The notes below the pieces were generated by a model. That model saw only the letters and a program-made list of their open reading frames with translations, did not search any database and was not told the DNA's origin. A DNA stretch of 45,229 nucleotides from Chlorokybus atmophyticus (Eukaryota > Streptophyta > Chlorokybophyceae > Chlorokybales > Chlorokybaceae), in contig RHPI01003053.1 in the NCBI GenBank assembly GCA_009103225.1, positions 35,763 to 80,991 on the forward strand, read 5' to 3'. Shown one piece after another: positions 32,451 to 43,400 of this stretch (positions are counted from its first letter, which is position 1; every line of letters starts with the position of its first letter). The position numbers and the translations under genes were made by a program.

Positions 32451-34046
32451 TTGCTTCAAGGCCAGTGCAACAATTTGCTGGGCCAGGTGACAGGTCTGCA
32501 GTCCTTGATAACGGAGGAGTACAAGCATATGCACACAATGCTGATGGTTTACATGGAGAAGCTGAAGAAGGAGATGTTGAGCAAGTGGCCACTACCTCAA
32601 GATATAAAGGGCAAGCACTTCAAGATGAATGCTGAGCACCGGCAGGAGCTCGATGAAGTATGTTAAGCAGTCTTGCAGCAATCACTTCCGCTGGTCTATT
32701 ATGTAAACCACTCGCTCATGTGGACAAAAGGTGAGCTGCTTTCTTAATGACATGTGATCTTTGAATGGAACTTAAAATCAGCTGCGCTGAAGTGAGCCTT
32801 CAAGCATGTTGTTCAGCTTTCAATTTACTCTGTCTGCTTTGCTGTAATGCCGTTGACAATCCTTGCCCTGGTTGATGTTGCTGTGTTCATGCTTGTTGCT
32901 TCAATGACCAGTCGCGATATGCTGTCTTTGAGGCTGTCTTCTGCTAAATGGCAACTTCCAACAGCTGAAAGTGTGTGCTATATGGAGCTGCCGTCGACAG
33001 TCCTTGCCGTCGACAGTCCTTGCCATTGGTACTTTGCTGTAATCGTATCTGCTTGTGGTGCAGCACAAATCAAGCATGTATGCTAGTGCTTCAGTACTCC
33101 GTTGGCGCGAAGCGCGGCAGTGGTACCGTGAAAAGCGTCCAACATCGCAATGAAGCCAAGAAGCAAAGACGTGCCAGCAACAGGGAAGTTGCACAAGGCA
33201 GCCACGCTGCTCAAGCTGAAGCTGGCTGGGGCATGACATTTTGTTTGGGGAGGGACATGAGGGCCAACCAGCAGGTGGTCATGCTTGCGCCTTTGACCGC
33301 TGAGCCTCTCACATATGCTCAGTACCGGGCCACTTGGCTAAAAGAGAGGTAAGCAACCATGGTGCTGTCGACTGCCAAACCTGTTCTACTGTTGCCTCCA
33401 TACTGGCTTCACACATGGTGCCTGCTACTCAGCCTGCTACTCTGCATGTCACGACAGGGGTGTGGACGGATATGCTGAAGATCAGGCGTACAACATTTGC
33501 AACAACGCAGTTGTTGTTGTGCGGATTGTCAACATTATTGACAGTCGCTAATGCGATCAGCTGACTCTGTCATGAAAGTCGCCAAGGGACTGCACTGACC
33601 ACTCTGGGTCCTACGCAGGTTGCTGGGGCGATCTTTGACTGTGAAGATAAAGAAGCCGCCCCCATGAACTTGCGAATTGCAGCGGGGATTGTGTGCAACA
33701 TCAAGCCCAATGCCCCCATCAGAGAGGAGGCAATGGACATGTATGAGTACTACTACCACACCGAGCACACGCTGTTTCACAATAGTCACCAGCTGGCATT
33801 CAAGGACCCCGACCAAGTGGAGCGTGTGCCAGACGAGCTGATTTTGCGAGCCATTGTCACCTTTGCTACTAGGAAAAAGTGGGTAATTTTGAACAAAAAT
33901 GTTGAAGGAGGGTGCGAGTGGGGAATTAATTGCAAACTACTAGGTATGCATACTTCACTGCAGTAAGTTAACAATAGTCCTTTGCTAGTTTTCAAGAGTG
34001 ATGACTTGGTATAATGCAGGGCTATTAAGCAAGGCAAACTTTGCCT
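32451..34046 (+). CDS. Candidate exons of an unrecognised gene
   Basis: Three stretches look coding and are bordered by splice-like sites; I do not recognise the protein. The first, 32,451-32,659, encodes LLGQVTGLQSLITEEYKHMH and a Lys-rich helix, ending at DE before GTATGT. The second, 33,095-33,348, follows TTCAG and encodes YSVGAKRGSGTVKSVQ, a basic stretch KKQRRASNRE and LTYAQYRATWLKER, ending before GTAAGC. The third, 33,619-33,943, follows CGCAG and encodes MNLRIAAGIVCNIKPN, AMDMYEYYYHTEHTLF and KKWVILNKNVEGGCEWGIN, ending before GTATGC. A last piece after 34,019 gives LLSKANFAS and a stop. Exon 2 to exon 3 joining does not keep the phase, so an exon is missing or the gene is damaged. 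No start codon is certain. Confidence 0.35.
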
Positions 34047-34381
34047 CTTGAAGAAGAGGAAGCCATTCCGACAAAAAGGCAGTGGATGCGACAGCCCTCG
34101 TCATCCTCCTAGGTGGGTGGTTTCCTATGCTATGGTCAAGTTACTATTTGTGTGTAAGCACATAACATTACAGTTGTTGTGCAGAGTTCAACAAGCACGC
34201 GCTGAGTGTTTGCAAGAGATGCCGTCGAGCAAGGCTGTAGCGGGTGTCTTCACATTGGGGCTGAATCAACCAGGGAGCATATGTGTGGCTTCCAGGCGAA
34301 GGTGCTGGCAACACAACAGACTGATGTTGTTAGCTGCTTCTGTTACCTCCTGTAACCGCAGCGTGAAGTGCATGCATGTAG

Positions 34382-34401
34382 GAGACTGTAGCTACAGTCT
34401 C
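34382..34401. repeat. Perfect 20-bp palindrome
   Basis: GAGACTGTAGCTACAGTCTC is self-complementary with no spacer and includes the GACTGT/ACAGTC half-site seen in neighbouring repeats. Confidence 0.85.
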
Positions 34402-34511
34402 ACTGGCTTGACACTGACGGGCTGGCGTTTGACAGTTCATTACCGCATTTTTGTGAATTGCATGCGTGTCGGATTGTATGCACCAAGCACGGTGCATGCA
34501 CCAGTGCTGAG

Positions 34512-35162
34512 ACCATGCATGGATACAATGGCTGTGACATCATGACAGACCATGCATGGTGCGATTGTCAATTAGACCATGTATGGTGCGTTGTCTGTTG
34601 GGACTAGACATGGTGCCGCTTGTAGACCATGCATGCACAACAATGTCCGTATCTATGGACCGTGCATGGTGCGACTGTCAATCAGACCATGTATGGTGCA
34701 TTGTCTGTTGGGTTATACATGGTGCCGCTTGTGAACCATATATGCATAACAACGTCCGTGTTTATGGACCGTGCATGGTGCGATTGTCGATCAGACTGGC
34801 ACCATAAATGGTCCACTAAGCCAGGAGGGCAGCGCATTATGCATGGTGTACAATGTCGGTTACAAAAAGGACTTTCGGTCCGTTTTCATGGACCGTGCAT
34901 GGTGCGAATGTCAATCACCAGACATGTGGAAGTAACAAACCATGCATGGTCTTCGGTGCCAGGGGGCATTGCACCATACATGGTCCTTGCAACCTCATAC
35001 AAACAGGTCACCATACAAGGTGCGACCCCCAAAAAAACATGGGACCGTTTACGTGAGGTTTAGACCATGCATGGTCCGACTGTCGATGACCAACCATATA
35101 TGGTCCACTAATTTCATTTAGCAGGGGAAAATCTTGGTCTAGAGGTACGGACCATTTATGGT
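34512..35162. repeat. Array of ACCATGCATGGT-type 12-bp palindromes
   Basis: About 17 copies of ACCATRYATGGT or close variants occur in 650 bp. Examples are 34,549, 34,576, 34,659, 34,686, 34,768, 34,801, 34,892, 34,939, 34,973, 35,064, 35,093 and 35,151. Part of the array is organised in a 109-110-bp tandem unit (34,549; 34,659; 34,768). Most copies are exact or near-exact palindromes while the spacer sequence varies, which points to a selected dyad site rather than passive tandem duplication. The GCGAYTGTCAA motif follows several copies directly. Confidence 0.9.
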
Positions 35163-35185
35163 CCTTTGACGTCAACCGGTATGAC

Positions 35186-35304
35186 CCCCCACCTCAGCAC
35201 CAACCAACGACGCAACCGGAGCTTGACACGAGCTCGGTCCTGCAACTGCAGCCCTACAATGGCTGCCATGTTTGCTGCTAACGCGCTGCGCTCAGGGCGA
35301 ATAC
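35186..35304 (+). pseudogene. Fragment of methyltransferase-family gypsy linker
   Basis: ACCCCCACCTCAGCACCAAC through GCGCTGCGCTCAGGGCGAA matches the segment between RNase H and integrase in the intact element (44,846-44,957). It matches even more closely the relic at 11,338-11,452, with which it shares an extra CAAC unit. Only about 117 bp are present. Confidence 0.8.
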
Positions 35305-35327
35305 CAGACAGCACTTTCATTGAAAAA

Positions 35328-36601
35328 TTGATAATTGTCACATGTTGCTACTTATACACTTTATTCAACAATGCAAGCTAATTCATCTCCACGGTGTGGC
35401 ATATGCATAATTCTTCGGCCTTTGAGTTAAAGGACTAGATCATGTGGCATGCTTGATAAAAGGCCCACGAGTTCTTGTGTGTGCCTGCCAAGCATGGCTT
35501 GCACATTGGTTGTGTGCATTACGTATGTCTTATCAACATCAGCATCTCTATCGTTTCAAAAGTCCAAGGTTTATGTATCAACAACGCTAGTACATGCACC
35601 TTTAACCATGGCACAATATATCGAAGAAAAACGACTAGACTCAACGTGCCACAGCATGCCATATCCGCAGCAACATAACACACAAACATATTATCATATG
35701 GCTCACAGCGTGTTTGTGCAAACATATTGCTAACCATGCCTATAACAAGTTCCGCTCCGCAGCTGCGGCGAGCATGGCGTTTTCCTCCATTGTCACTATG
35801 AGCATCGGCTTGGGACCCCGCTCAGGCACAGCCGCCACCACGGCGCCGTGCTTGCGAGGATCGCAAGTCCTTGCGCTCGCTGGAGCGCGCATGTCAGACG
35901 CTATTGCTAATTGGTCAAAATTCCTGGTAGACAGCGACGTGGCAGTCCCTGCACGTCGAGCAATATAACCATGTGTACCACATGCCTTTCAATCGACCCC
36001 GCCTTACACATCACTTAACGCACAATAGCCGCACGCTTTTTGCTTGATACAACCCCCTTTGGCGAGCCAATTGTCAATGGCTTAAGTCTATAACGTGGTA
36101 TAGAGTGGTATAGAGTGGTCAGCGATGTGCTCGCAAGCAGCATAACAACGCCTTGCTCAACACACAGTGCGAGAACTTTGAGCGTTTTGGTAACTTTGGG
36201 CGTTTAGTACAGGCACGTACAACAGAATACTCCATGTAAATAATTGTTGATTCACCAAGAATGTTCATGAGAGGAGAGAACATAATGTTTTACCAACAGC
36301 TTGCTTGCCGGTTGCTTCTGTGACCCCTTCTTGCGTGCACCTTCAGCATGCGTTTGACACTTTTTGCAGTTTTAAGTTGACGGCATCAAGTGTTGAAACT
36401 GCTCCTTTTCAGACTGGCTTCTTCTTCTTCACGACAAACAATAGCTTTCTCCCCATGCAATAGCAACTGCCGCTGTGCTTGACGTGACAGACACTGCGCA
36501 AGTTGAGCAGGTCGAGCGGGGCGTGTATGTTTCTGGGTGTGTCACTTGGTGTGGTGCATTGCAGCCAACGCTGACTATTGATTGTGTGGGTTGTAGCGGA
36601 C
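35328..36601 (+). repeat. Dispersed 1.27-kb repeat, copy 2
   Basis: Counterpart of 21,895-23,171 (see there). Here it directly abuts the LTR/leader of the intact methyltransferase element at 36,601, so it may be the upstream (U3) part of that element's LTR. In that case the LTR would be about 2 kb. The shared open frame ends with VAVPARRAI in both copies, and its central indel is a multiple of three. Confidence 0.8.
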
Positions 36602-37397
36602 TGTCATGCCATCTACCCTCGCATGCCAGTTCTTCTCAAGCATGCCTACACCCAGCCCCACGCCCGGGCTACCAGCATGAAGACCGCGCGAGCCTCAGCC
36701 TACTGCTAGCTACTGTACCACTCATGTAGCATGTAGCTAGGGCTACTTTATAGACCTGTCTGTAGGGACCGCGCGTAGCTGATCAGTTGTAAGTCTGTTA
36801 AGAACACATGTGCTATATCGAGTCTTAGGAGATTTCCGAAATAGCATGAGGCCTCGATGTGACCGTTGGCCTAATGCCCGCGTGGCACTGCACAGTCATG
36901 ATTTGACATGTATAAGTAGGAAGTCACGTCACCAGACTGGCTGGTGACACTGTAAGTGAGTACTAGGAGTACTAGGAGTACTAAGAAGTAAAGACTCTGT
37001 TTCTAAAGAGCTTGTGAAGCGACTTGAACTGGAAGCACGCTGCCCCGGTTGCCAAGAATTCCCTTACTGCGTGAGACACGGTGCATGCTCTTGTGCGCTG
37101 TGCCTGCCATTGCTGTGAGCTTGACGGTGGTGTGTTGTTTCAGTAGTCAGGGTGTTGTATCCACGTGTTGCACACTCATTCACCTCACTTAACAGTGTAT
37201 CATTCTATCCACTCATGCAAAGAACTGTGTCCACAGCACTACCTATCGTAGTGGCTTGTTGACTTACAGTGTCACCCTCTTTGCACAAGTGAGTGTGTTG
37301 CAATCTGCATCAGATAGTGCAGTCTGCACCCAGGGATACATCGCTGGGCATTCGTTATCATTGTTATCACATAGTGCGCACAAGCACTAGTGTTGGG
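36601..37397 (+). mobile_element. LTR/leader of the intact methyltransferase element
   Basis: Aligns with the right two thirds of LTR copies A and B (TCATGCC, CTCGCATGCCAG, CGCGCGTAGCTGATCAGTTGT, GACACTGTAAGTGAG, TCACCCTCTTTGC). It ends near TGGTAACAGCATC at 37,398-37,410, a possible initiator-Met-tRNA primer site (eight of the first nine bases fit TGGTATCAG). It contains a short tandem ACTAGGAGT repeat at about 36,960-36,983. Confidence 0.6.
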
Positions 37398-37410
37398 TGG
37401 TAACAGCATC
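37398..37410 (+). other. Possible primer-binding site
   Basis: TGGTAACAGCATC, with TGGTAGCAGCATT at the equivalent place in copy A, resembles the TGGTATCAGAGC complement of initiator Met-tRNA in its first nine bases. The LTR end next to it is not defined. Confidence 0.4.
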
Positions 37411-37463
37411 AGGATAGACGGTAGAGCACAAGCACTCTACCCTTTCACCTCTGGACCAGCTGT

Positions 37464-40400
37464 ATGAGCAGGCCCACCCCGTTCTCCCCAATAGACGAGG
37501 GTGACCTCAGCAGTTGGAGCCCAACCACCAACCTCACCTACGAGCGGACCAGTGACGGAAGCATCGACCGCAGCAGCAGAGGCTCGCGCTCCATCTCCAG
37601 CTTCACCCCGCTCCACTCTACTCCTCGTCATCCAGCTTCTCCACTATCATCGGACGGCGACGACAACGAGATGGAATCTTCCAGTTCAACCACATCCCTG
37701 CGCTTCTCCGGACGTGCCGGCACCACCTCGCTGGATGAGTTCATCATCAAGTTCCACTCCAAGATGCGGCAGCAAGCACTGAAGAACAAAGACTGGTCAG
37801 ATGAGATCTCTTTCCACATTGCTGCTCAGTATCTTGATCATGAAGCACACGATGTCTGGAAGTCCGTTGCTGAACTGCATCGAGTAGACGGCTATGGCGA
37901 GCTTGCCAGCACCATAGCATCTGCATCCCTGCATCGTCCAGCAGGTGTCATTCCACCTGCCACTTCAGTTGCAGTAACAGGCTTGACCATAGCTGCAGCT
38001 CTCAAGCAGGCAGAGGAGGAGGAACCAGAGTTGGTACTGGTCTACTTGACCCCTGCAGAAGTTGAGTATAAAGAGGCCACACGTCGAGTCCGCATCCTTG
38101 ACCGTTCTGCCATTATCATTGAGGAACAAAAAGCTGTACAGCAAGCGGCAGCCGCAGAGTGGGGTACTCCTCTACCTCCAGCAACACCTGGCTCTCGTGC
38201 AGGAGGCAGCGCTTTCACCCTCGGGTCAGTAGCACTGCGCGCACCAGCCATCACCGTAGGTGCTGCCATCTCTGATTCTCCACTCAAGGACCTGTACGCT
38301 GCCCTGCGCCGTACCTTCCCTCCTCAGACCACCAGCAAGGTTGAGGAGCTGAGACGCTTCCGACGCAAGCCCAATGAGGATCCCCTCCGCTTGTACTCCA
38401 GACTGGAAGGTCTGCTGAAGGACACTGACTACAAGATTGTCAGTGAGGAGGCTGCTGCAGTGATATACGTCAATGAGTTGGATGCTGCTCTGAGCGAGTC
38501 GACACGCCTGACTCTGAACTACAGCAGGCCCCTTGGCTACACCCTCAAAGAAGCCTTCGAGACTGCACAAGCCATCCACAAGCGCTTGGTGTATGAGAAG
38601 GCAGTGCTGGACACCAACCGCAGCGCCGTACGGCCTGTAGTCAGCACGACAACTGAGCCTCCTCGCCGCGACCGTGGCCGGGACGCTCCACCAGCACGCG
38701 ACAAAGGGAAACGGTCAGCTCATGCTGCACTTGCTGCCCCTGTGCTGTGTCATCGCTGTGGACGGCATGGGCACTACCAAAAGGAGTGCACCGAAGAATA
38801 CTCAACTTTGGTTTGCGACCACTGTCACAAGACTGGTCATTTGGAGTCAGTCTGCTGGCTCAAGTTCTCAAAGTTGAGGCCCGCCAACAGCTACAACCAC
38901 AACTACCTCGGTGGCTACAACAGAAACAACACCGGGGGCCACACTGGCAACAACTTCAGTGGCTACAACAGCAACAACACTGGGGGCCACACTGGCAACC
39001 ACTTCAGTGGCTACAATAGCAACAACACTGGAGCCCACAACAGCAACAACGCTGGTGGCAACAACAACAACAACAACAACGCCAGTGTTCGCAAGGAAGA
39101 GCAAGGCTACAGGGGGAAGAACAGACCTCGTCAGCGTAAGGGACCAGAGACACGTCCGCGCGCTGCTGCTGTTGCCGCCAAGGCTTCAGCCAACCCACCA
39201 GCTGATGACCATATGGCAGCCCTCATGGCACATATGGCACGCTTGGAGGAAGACAAGGAGCAGGACTACCGCGCCTGCTACGCTGCCCGATGGGCGCTGA
39301 TGGCTGCAAAACGCGAGAGAGACAGGAACACTCCGTCCCGCGTGCAACCATCACGACGAGCACGAGGGGAAGCTGCAACAACATCAGCAGGCACCTCCTC
39401 CGAAGCCACCAGTGGTGCTGCCTCCGCAGCGACAGCCACACCGGCTACAACGTCGACTCCACCAACGTCAGCAGTACCCACTCCAGTTGCACCACAATCT
39501 GGTACACCGGTGGGCACCGTGACGCCGACGCTGGTGAGCACACTGGCAGCAGCCGCCATCACTACCGAATCTGCACCAGTGGGCGGTGCACTTCCCACTG
39601 CAGCAATGCCTCTGTCCGTAGGCGTTAAGACAACTCTCGCACCACCGACCGATACCGTCGCAACTGCCACAATGGCCATCGTCGAGCCCGCTGTCTCTGC
39701 AGCAACGCGCGCAGCCACTCTGCCCGCTCTCGACGTCACTCAGGCTGTCCCAACTGGTCAGCAAGCTGAACGAGCATGGGAAACCATCCTGCGCGGAGCA
39801 GACCCCACTACCATCGCCTTCGGTCGGGGGGGGGAGCGCACCACGCGTGTCGCCCGCGATAATCGCGTCTTCCCGCTACCAGAGGTTCACACCCTTCCAG
39901 CACTCACTCAACACCAGTTAGAAGATGAGATCCTTGCTGGCACTGCACCTCCGATGCGTGACAGGGTGTTTTTGATCAGCTACAGCCCACCTGTAGTGTT
40001 GGAGTTGGGTCTGCAGCTGTTCTGGGCGTTGCACAACAACATGCAGACCGCCCCGCGCCAGCCTGCACGCATGCCAACCACCACCTTTGAACCCAGCCCG
40101 TTGGACACGTATCGGGACCGCCGAGACGCCGTCCAGCAGCGCATCGCCGACGCAGCCAACCTGCCTTTGGGCACTGATGAAGCACTCGGACCTCCTACAA
40201 CTGCTCGTCTTCATCAGCGCTACCACGCACTGGAACAAGCATATCATTGGCGACAGGATCAAGCTGCCGCCATTGCTGCACGTGAGCAAGCTCTTGAAGC
40301 TACACGTGCACCAATACCTCAGTCACCAACTGCTGGTCCATCCTCCAGCACCACTCCGCTCTTCGTCGAGACCAACTCTGACCAAGCGAGGGCGTTGGCT

Positions 40401-43400
40401 CAACAAACCAGGGGGGTGATCGCCCCGTTGCTGCCTGCGCTGGTGGAGGATCTACCTGAGGACCAAAGGGAGCCAGGGAGGGGCTACCTTACACCACAAG
40501 GGTGTACGCAAAGAGATGGAGCAGGACTGGTTGGAGAGCAACAACTACGCACTGCTCTGTTGCGACAAGCAACCATGCTGCATCGTCAAGAAGGCATTGG
40601 ACTCCGGCAGATGCTTGGGATGCGAGACAATGGAAACTCGGCACGCGCACGGTTAGTGACGTGGCTGGTCACCAACCATCCCGCAGTCCCGTTGTTCGCT
40701 TTCGGCGCCAGAATAGCGTGGGTGGACGCATTCCTTCGCTCCATACGACAAGCCTATGATGAAGTGGCTTCCGCCGCCACCGACACTCTGGAGGGAGCTC
40801 TGGAGGCGATACTGAGTTTGCCAGGAGTGGAGGCAGGACGTCAGCGCAGGCGCATCGCCGCTGCTTACGAGCAGCATGTCCAACAGCCAGAGACCCGCCT
40901 CACTGTACGCACACGAGCAATAACAGTGCTGAAAGTGGGAGTGGTCAACGGCAGATGGGATGCTTACATGGCAGGGATCCTCAGGGTGCCCACCATCACT
41001 CACGACATGGGGGCGCGGCTCCTACGCGCAGTGTACCTGCAGCCCATGCCTCAGAACCATCGCTATATAGACTTGGACAACAATGCGACGGCGACATGGG
41101 AAGGTACACTAGTCAGAGAGGCAGCCCATGCTGTGCGATGGACCTATGCAGAGGAGCAGGCTGCACGAGAGGCAGTCCCGCAAACACCAGGTCCTCCAGG
41201 GTTCCCGCCACAGCCACTGGCCACTCCTCCTGGCATGACAACAGCTGCACAGAGGGTCAACCCTCCTGCACCTCCACTTGGACAGGTTGCAGCAGCACCT
41301 CCAGTGCCTAGGCCACCACGCGTGTACCAGCAACCGCGACAAGGACGGTTTGGACAAAGCCGAGGACAAGGAGGCCCACAAGATCCAGCAGGCAGAGGAG
41401 CCCTGGCTGCCCTACGGTCAGGCCCCACAGATGAGAGTAAAGCAACAGTCTCTCCACGCAAGAGGTTCCGTCGCTTCAAGAGGCTGCGCATCAACGCCAA
41501 TGCAGCCATGATCGCCAACCAAGGCAAGCACGTGACCGTCAATGGGCGGGCACCCAAACGCGTGATGCTGGACACTGGAGCACAGCCTGTCATCATTGGG
41601 CGCTATCTCGCACGAGATCTCGGCATCACCAGCGCTGAGCTGCTTCCCTGTCCCTACCAGCTGGACACCGCAACCGGCAACCGCGACAAGGTACTCGGCC
41701 TTACCAAGCAGGCTGTGAGCATCCGCCTCACCGGACTAAACCCTTCCCACAGCACCGAGATTGTACAAAGGTGTGTGGTCACCGATGCCGGGTTCTTTGA
41801 CCTACTGTTGGGACAGGACTGCAACTTCCCTGTCGGCATGGGGCTGGACTGCTGGACTGAGCAGGCATGGTTTCGACCACATTGGGATGAGGATGATGGA
41901 GAGGAGCAGGGATTCCTACCTCTCGAATTGGTGGCCAAGGCCCACTCGCAACGAAGATCGGCCGCAGCAGCCAACTACAATTCTACAAAACGCTCACGTG
42001 TGCCTCGTGCCCGAACGCAGCCAAGGACAACTGCAACGAGCTCGAGCCCGAGCCTAAACGCTGAAGAGGACTCTCATACACCGTACGATGAGTCTCAGAA
42101 AACTGTCACCAAAGAAGTGGCCTTTCAGGAGCCATCCGAGCGTCGCTGGAGCGCACAAGTAGCAGCACACATGCTGCTGACCAGGCCTCAGCTCACTGCA
42201 CACTTCCCTGTCTACAAAGACCAGGCTACAGTGCAGGAGCAGTACCATATAGCTACGGGAGTTGTGGAGTTCCACATGTTCCGCCGACAACAAGGCATCA
42301 CTGTGCTGGAGCTGTTCGGAGGCATAGGCAGTGGGCTTGCGGCTGTCCTCAACACAGGAACAACAGTCACCAAGTACCTCTACTGTGACCCTGACCCTCA
42401 TGCACAGGAGGCTCTGAGCCATCATTTACGACAGCTGCACCAGCGCTACCCGCAGCAGCTACCGATGTCGGCACTGCAAGGGAGCCAGAAGGCTCTACCG
42501 CAGGACATCCGCTGGATTACCAAGGATCACCTGCAGGCAGTCGGCAACATTGACCTGCTGATAGCAGGATGGGAGTGTCAAGGGCACTCCAGGGCAGGCA
42601 GAGGCCAAGGGCTCTCTGATCCTCGCTCACAGCTGTTCTGGGAGCTAATGAGAGTCATCAAACTCCTACAGACCAGTCAGATTGCTAGACCCTTGGGGTA
42701 CATCATCGAGAATGTGCACTCCGAGGATGACAAGCGGCATCACGTCGCCAGGGCCTATCGGCAAGTATGCTCCTTGCTGGGGCATCCTCTCAAAATCAAT
42801 GCCGCGCGTCATGGATCTCGTGCACACCGCGTCCGCACCAAGTGGACCAACCTGGCCATTGTGGAAGACTTGTTTCTGGCAGAGTACCTATACAGCAATC
42901 GGCCACGAAATCTCGTCGTCGATGACATCCTGGACCCTGGACGCACAGCGCAACCAGTTACACGCCTTGACCCTCACCACTTCTACCAGTGCAACCAGCC
43001 TGGTCAGCCGCGCCGCGCGCTACCTACACTTGTATCCTATCCGGGCTCCTACGCGTTCCGCAATGCAGGCGACGGCATGGTGTTAGACTCCAACACTGGA
43101 CAGCTGGAAGAACCCAACGCTCGTGAGCGCGAGCGTGCTATGGGATTCTTTCCAGGCAGCATCACAGGCTCCACACTGACAACCAGTCAACAATGTCAGT
43201 TGTTAGGCTGCGCCATGGATCGAAACAGCATGGTGTGGTACTTGGAAATGTGCTTTGCTCTCCAGGACCGCCATGTGTCCTTCCAGGAGCTCGAACACCT
43301 GGTTGGGGGGTGGATTGCTCGCTTTTCAGAGACCAAAGAAGCACACACCGCCCTCGAGACCGCCCACATGGAGGAGCAGGCAGCAGTCATTGTGGAAGAC

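Noticed and set aside
34512-35162. CRISPR-like regularly spaced repeats
   Set aside because: The repeats are 12-bp palindromes with irregular spacing, no cas genes are present, and the window is eukaryotic.
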